Assembly: GCF_005405485.1 (NCBI RefSeq)
Contig: NZ_BJED01000017.1
Span: 1-64,000 of the forward strand
Direction of reading: 5' to 3'
Source of the DNA: Enterococcus hulanensis
GTDB taxonomy: Bacteria > Bacillota > Bacilli > Lactobacillales > Enterococcaceae
DNA: 64,000 bases
How positions within the stretch are numbered: position 1 is the first letter of the stretch; every line of letters begins with the position of its first letter. The notes beneath the pieces are model-generated. The model searched no databases, was not told where the DNA came from, and saw only the letters and a list, made by a program, of their open reading frames with translations. Of this stretch, positions 60,719-64,000 are shown one piece after another. A program made the position numbers and the translations under genes.

Positions 60719-62155
60719 TTGATAGACAACTTTATAGAAAAAGATATCCTGCGCAGAGTAAAAATCACCTATGTACTATATGAATGCAGGCAGATAAAAA
60801 TTGGGGAACTGGCTGCGAATATGAATACCAGCTTCAATACGATCAAAAAAGATTGCCAAAAGATCGCTTCGAAACTAGAAGATGAGATCGTCTCTTACGA
60901 TATCTCCCGTTCGCAGCTATCGTTTCAATTCAAACCGGATGTCTGCTGTTACGATCTGGTGCGCAAGCTGTATTCAGATTCACTTTTTTTAAAAGTATGT
61001 TATCGCTGCCTGCTGGGGAAGAATAACTACACTTCCATAGCAGAAGAGGAATTCATCTCTGTGACCAAAGTATTCAATTTGAAAAAGAAGGCTGAACGAT
61101 ACTTTCGACAAGGGCTGGGGCTAGCTCCTACGGGGAAAATCGCTTTTGATGACAAACTAAAAGTAAGATACATTTACTTGACCCTCTGGATGAGAGGAAT
61201 CGGTGTCAACGAGTTGAAAAACGATCTGCTGTTTTTAAAGTCCGAACGAATTGCACAGGATTTAGGCGAGCTGTTAAAAAATCGCCTCAGCAAAAAAAGT
61301 CTGCATTACCTGCAATACGCGATATTTTTAAGCATCCGCAGAAAAGAAACGCTGCCGATCGATAGCGAAATGATCGAATTTTTAAAAACTGGAATTATTT
61401 TCAACAGCGTTAAGACTTGTTTTTTACAGCATGGTCTCGAAGTAGATGATGCGAATATCGCCTTTGTTTCTTTTATCTATAAAAATCTGCCCTACAACCC
61501 CGAAAACTATCGCTTGATCGAAATGGACTACCAATACTATCGAAACCGATTAATCAAAAATTATCCCTCGGTCGTTCAACTGATCCGAAATTTTGAAGCA
61601 GCTTTTGACATGACGCTTTTGGGCGAGATCGAGTTTGAAAAACCTTTGATGGACTTGGTCTACACGACTTCCTTGGGGCTCAATGAATTTTTGCTGAACC
61701 AGTACTATTTCATCGATTGCAATGACTACTCCATCAAAGAAAAAATCAGCCGAATCATACGAGCCTGGCTGAAAGAAAATATTTCGGCCAACATAACGAT
61801 GTCCGAATCGATCATTTTGCAATTTTGTCATTTAGTCATGCCTCTTCTGAAAAAAGGTGAGAAAAAGAAGGTCCCGATCATCATCGTTTCTAAAGATGAA
61901 TACTCCCACATGCTGTTTAGAAATAATATCCGCAAGATCATCTCCGAAAATTATTTCTTCATCAATGACGAGATCTATTATTCCATGGATGATATCCCGG
62001 AATTATTCTACAATATCAACTGCTTTATCGTGTGTGAGCGCTGTTTAATGAATCAGGAAAAGAATTTTATTCTTCCTATTTCAATCAATAACCTAACCCA
62101 CGATTTGAAAGACATCTCCAACTACATCTTCACCTGCGTCTTAACGAAACAATAA
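60719..62155 (+). CDS. Mga-like regulator
   Basis: A 478-residue protein with an N-terminal HTH (IKIGELAANMNTSFNTIKKD) and a second HTH near 100 (NYTSIAEEEFISVTKVFNLK). A long helical middle and a EIIB-like end follow (KVPIIIVSKDEYSHMLFRNN). TTG start nine bases after AAGGAG. It resembles Mga/AtxA-type regulators more loosely than the one at 52778. It forms a pair with the winged-helix gene before it. Targets unknown; small surface-protein genes nearby are candidates. Confidence 0.65.
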   Translation: MIDNFIEKDILRRVKITYVLYECRQIKIGELAANMNTSFNTIKKDCQKIASKLEDEIVSYDISRSQLSFQFKPDVCCYDLVRKLYSDSLFLKVCYRCLLGKNNYTSIAEEEFISVTKVFNLKKKAERYFRQGLGLAPTGKIAFDDKLKVRYIYLTLWMRGIGVNELKNDLLFLKSERIAQDLGELLKNRLSKKSLHYLQYAIFLSIRRKETLPIDSEMIEFLKTGIIFNSVKTCFLQHGLEVDDANIAFVSFIYKNLPYNPENYRLIEMDYQYYRNRLIKNYPSVVQLIRNFEAAFDMTLLGEIEFEKPLMDLVYTTSLGLNEFLLNQYYFIDCNDYSIKEKISRIIRAWLKENISANITMSESIILQFCHLVMPLLKKGEKKKVPIIIVSKDEYSHMLFRNNIRKIISENYFFINDEIYYSMDDIPELFYNINCFIVCERCLMNQEKNFILPISINNLTHDLKDISNYIFTCVLTKQ

Positions 62156-62159
62156 GGAT

Positions 62160-62196
62160 AGATACCGCATTTTTTGTGTGGTATCTATTTTTTATT
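62160..62196 (+). terminator. Terminator of the Mga-like gene
   Basis: GATACC and GGTATC pair around a T-rich loop; TATTTTTTA follows. Confidence 0.8.
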
Positions 62197-62409
62197 GAAA
62201 ATAATTATAATCAACCTGCTTACTTGGCAATAAAAATAAATTTGAAAAAATCAAATAAATACCCGCCGCCACCTAAACCTTCAGAACAAATTCCTAAAAT
62301 TAGTTATTTTAACAGTCGTGAAGTCATCAAAACCCCCTCGAAAATATCGTAAAACCTTATAATCCAAATGTTTAATAATAAATAATAGAAATAATTTTTG
62401 AAAAAACTA

Positions 62410-62468
62410 TTTACAATCATGTTATTAAAGGCTACTATTTTAGATACAAATAACAGAAAACGCTTTCG
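62410..62468 (+). promoter_or_regulatory. Promoter and cre-like box of the basic-protein gene
   Basis: -35 TTTACA (62410-62415), 17 bases, -10 TACTAT (62433-62438). AGAAAACGCTTTCG (62455-62468) matches cre except at both ends and lies just after the expected start point, so it would repress. The rest of the 62156-62504 gap shows nothing. Confidence 0.55.
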
Positions 62469-62510
62469 GTAAATAAAAACAAATTTAGAACAGTATGGGG
62501 GAAAATGAAG

Positions 62511-63527
62511 ATGGACGTAGCGAAACTAGGACAAAGACAATTATTTGGAATGAAAAAGGAGACGCTCTTAAAAAGAGTCCGCCTATATTTCGAACAAACC
62601 CAGCATGCGGCAGAGGTTGTGGAGTACCTTGTCGTGATCCTTTTTCGTCACTCAATCTGTGTCGGGGACTTTTCGCTTCAACCGCTAAGCGAGTTGATCC
62701 GCCAAATTTTCTTGACTGAAACACCAAATAATACCCTGCGCCGTCACTGCGTCTACTTTGAAGAATTCTTTGCGCAAGAAGAATGGCAAACCGTTATCCA
62801 ACGCCTATTCACCAACGAAGAAGAATACCATGAATTTACCAAGGAAACTTGTTTATATAAACAGCTCTTAATAAAAAAGAATCTTGAAACACCGAAAGAA
62901 AGCGAATTTCAATTCGACCTCGTGTCGATTTTTAAAGACGCCAATGGAAAACGCCATACATGGACTTTACGCAATACGAAGCAAGTCTCTTCTGTGGAAG
63001 AAACCGCGAAAGTATTGGAAATTTTAACGACCTTGACGATCTTCCAAGCCTCAGGTGTCCGCCGCTTCGCCGAATATGTAAAATTCAAAAGCCAAAAAGG
63101 CTGTATCGATGCCGAACACGAAGCTGCTCCAGCAGAACTTGTTCAAGAAGAACAGCCAGAAGAAAGTCTGCCGCAAGAACCAGTCAAAGCAGCTACTGGC
63201 AAGGCCGCTCCAAAAGGCCAACCTCGTTCATCATCCAGCAACGCTCGTTCAACCAAGCAAAACGCTCCAAAAGTCGCTGCGAAGCCAGACACACGGACCC
63301 CGCTTCAAGAAAAAACGCCGCCAACCAAATCAGAGAACCCCTCTGACTCTGCGAAAACCCGTCCGCCCAAAACCAACAAACTAATGACCGAGAGCGCCGC
63401 CGCACTTCTCGAACCCGATACCTCCTATATGCGCCATGGGAAAACCAAAGAACAGATCAATCAGGCGCGGGAAGAGCGAAGACGCCAGCAGAAAGTTAAT
63501 AAGGCCCTAAAAAAGAAGAAAAAATGA
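62511..63527 (+). CDS. Conserved-looking protein of unknown function with basic tail
   Basis: I do not recognise the family. The 338 residues have a helical N-terminal part (about 1-190, with RHSICVGDFSLQPLSELIRQ and TLRRHCVYFEEFFAQEEWQT). A low-complexity Pro/Ser/Lys-rich linker (about 205-290) follows, and the C-terminus is strongly basic (INQAREERRRQQKVNKALKK plus lysines). The tail suggests nucleic-acid or membrane-phosphate binding. Start 62511 has GGGGG nine bases upstream; 62505 is the alternative. Single gene with its own promoter and a cre-like box. Confidence 0.6.
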   Translation: MDVAKLGQRQLFGMKKETLLKRVRLYFEQTQHAAEVVEYLVVILFRHSICVGDFSLQPLSELIRQIFLTETPNNTLRRHCVYFEEFFAQEEWQTVIQRLFTNEEEYHEFTKETCLYKQLLIKKNLETPKESEFQFDLVSIFKDANGKRHTWTLRNTKQVSSVEETAKVLEILTTLTIFQASGVRRFAEYVKFKSQKGCIDAEHEAAPAELVQEEQPEESLPQEPVKAATGKAAPKGQPRSSSSNARSTKQNAPKVAAKPDTRTPLQEKTPPTKSENPSDSAKTRPPKTNKLMTESAAALLEPDTSYMRHGKTKEQINQAREERRRQQKVNKALKKKKK

Positions 63528-63643
63528 TGATGCGCCCGCAATATTACGAGCAGTTTATTCAGCACGACCGTTGAGCATAAATAGCCTGCGGGTTTGGCTT
63601 ATTTAGTATTGGAAAAATAGGTTTCTTTGTGGTGCCTAAATTA

Positions 63644-63697
63644 GAAAAAAAACGCCAAAAAGCGAGTGATTTCAGATCTACTCGCTTTTTGGCGTGT
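63644..63697. terminator. Strong bidirectional terminator
   Basis: ACGCCAAAAAGCGAGT pairs with ACTCGCTTTTTGGCGT (16 bp) with A8 before, so the minus-strand gene gets a T8 tail. Confidence 0.88.
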
Positions 63698-63713
63698 CTA
63701 AATATAGTTTCAA

Positions 63714-64000
63714 TTAAACGTTCGCTTGCTGATGCTTCTGCGCACGGATTTCTAGCAGCTGATTTCCTAGATGCGCCCAGTCAATCGCTCTGGGAGGATC
63801 TAACCAAATGACCTTTTCAACATCGAGGTCTTCATATTCGGAATTCAAATTGGTGATCACAATATCCGTTGATTCATCGAAAACAAATTGCACCGCCACA
63901 TTCAGATTAACAAAAAAAGTCAGGTTTCTCTTAATGAACTCGTTGTATTCCTGACCAAAAGAAAAATCGATACAAATCGTTATTTGCGGCATCACCCGCT
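63714..64000 (-). CDS. C-terminal part of a further Mga-like regulator (cut by window edge)
   Basis: The frame is open to the right edge, so the gene probably continues outside. The visible 90-95 residues (FGQEYNEFIKRNLTFFVNLN, DIVITNLNSEYEDLDVEKVI, WLDPPRAIDWAHLGNQLLE) match in pattern the EIIB-like end of the Mga-type regulator at 52778-54301. A short independent ORF from the internal ATG at 63992 is possible but has no clear ribosome site. Confidence 0.55.
   Translation of the reverse strand, partial: RVMPQITICIDFSFGQEYNEFIKRNLTFFVNLNVAVQFVFDESTDIVITNLNSEYEDLDVEKVIWLDPPRAIDWAHLGNQLLEIRAQKHQQANV

Noticed and set aside
63524-63574. 15-codon ORF (MMRPQYYEQFIQHDR) overlapping the end of the basic-protein gene
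   Set aside because: Only a poor purine stretch upstream and no conservation evidence; not strong enough to call.

Overview
The window looks like chromosomal DNA of a low-GC Gram-positive coccus, most probably an Enterococcus. The evidence is AGGAGG-type ribosome sites before nearly every gene, frequent GTG/TTG starts, many PTS operons with CcpA-like cre boxes, Mga/AtxA-type regulators, LPXTG surface proteins and a thiamine-salvage operon behind a TPP riboswitch. The species cannot be fixed from this sequence; an E. avium-group relative is a guess. No rRNA, tRNA, CRISPR, transposase or integrase gene was seen.

Layout. (1) 1-6 kb, minus strand: an OFA-type carboxylate transporter, then an operon of methionine gamma-lyase and a sulfonate/nitrate-type ABC importer, preceded by an unusual structured leader with a six-codon ORF. 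(2) 6-8.7 kb: small regulators (GyrI-like, XRE, and a LytTR plus DUF3021 pair of the HdrRM/BrsRM kind with a two-turn direct repeat in front) and a DsrE-like protein. (3) 8.8-14.3 kb, minus strand: a four-gene envelope operon (bifunctional peptidoglycan hydrolase, signal peptidase I, membrane protein, DivIVA-like coiled coil) behind a 700-base gene-free stretch that looks structured. (4) 14.3-19.7 kb: 2-aminoethylphosphonate uptake and breakdown (ABC importer, PhnW, PhnX). (5) 20-24 kb: MarR regulator and a heterodimeric ABC exporter. (6) 24-29.3 kb: VOC protein and an allulose-type operon (AlsE, fructose-type PTS, PRD regulator). (7) 29.8-38.5 kb: LemA/TPM pair, AraC regulator, M28 peptidase, LysR/YeiH pair, MalY-type lyase, CutC. 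(8) 38.6-42.6 kb: GntR-controlled mannose-family PTS with a SIS-domain protein. (9) 42.8-48.7 kb: RidA behind an attenuator-like leader, TraX-like protein, two drug-type MFS pumps with an XRE and an HxlR regulator. (10) 48.7-51.8 kb: TPP riboswitch, thiW-thiM-thiE-thiD. (11) 52-64 kb: VOC, MazG-like, Mga-like regulators (two complete, one cut by the window edge), a pilin-like LPXTG protein and a frameshifted LPXTG protein, ASCH, macrodomain, Dus, and a basic protein of unknown function.

The most notable unexplained signals are: a family of roughly 155-base intergenic repeats at four loci, always oriented with the downstream gene and each carrying a conserved hairpin; a consensus promoter plus 16-codon leader ORF (Thr- and Ile-rich, ending in an Arg-Leu-Arg motif) with mutually exclusive hairpins and a terminator before ridA; a methionine gamma-lyase leader in which the Shine-Dalgarno of a mini-ORF is also one arm of a terminator; and a homopolymer frameshift that separates a signal peptide from an LPXTG surface protein.
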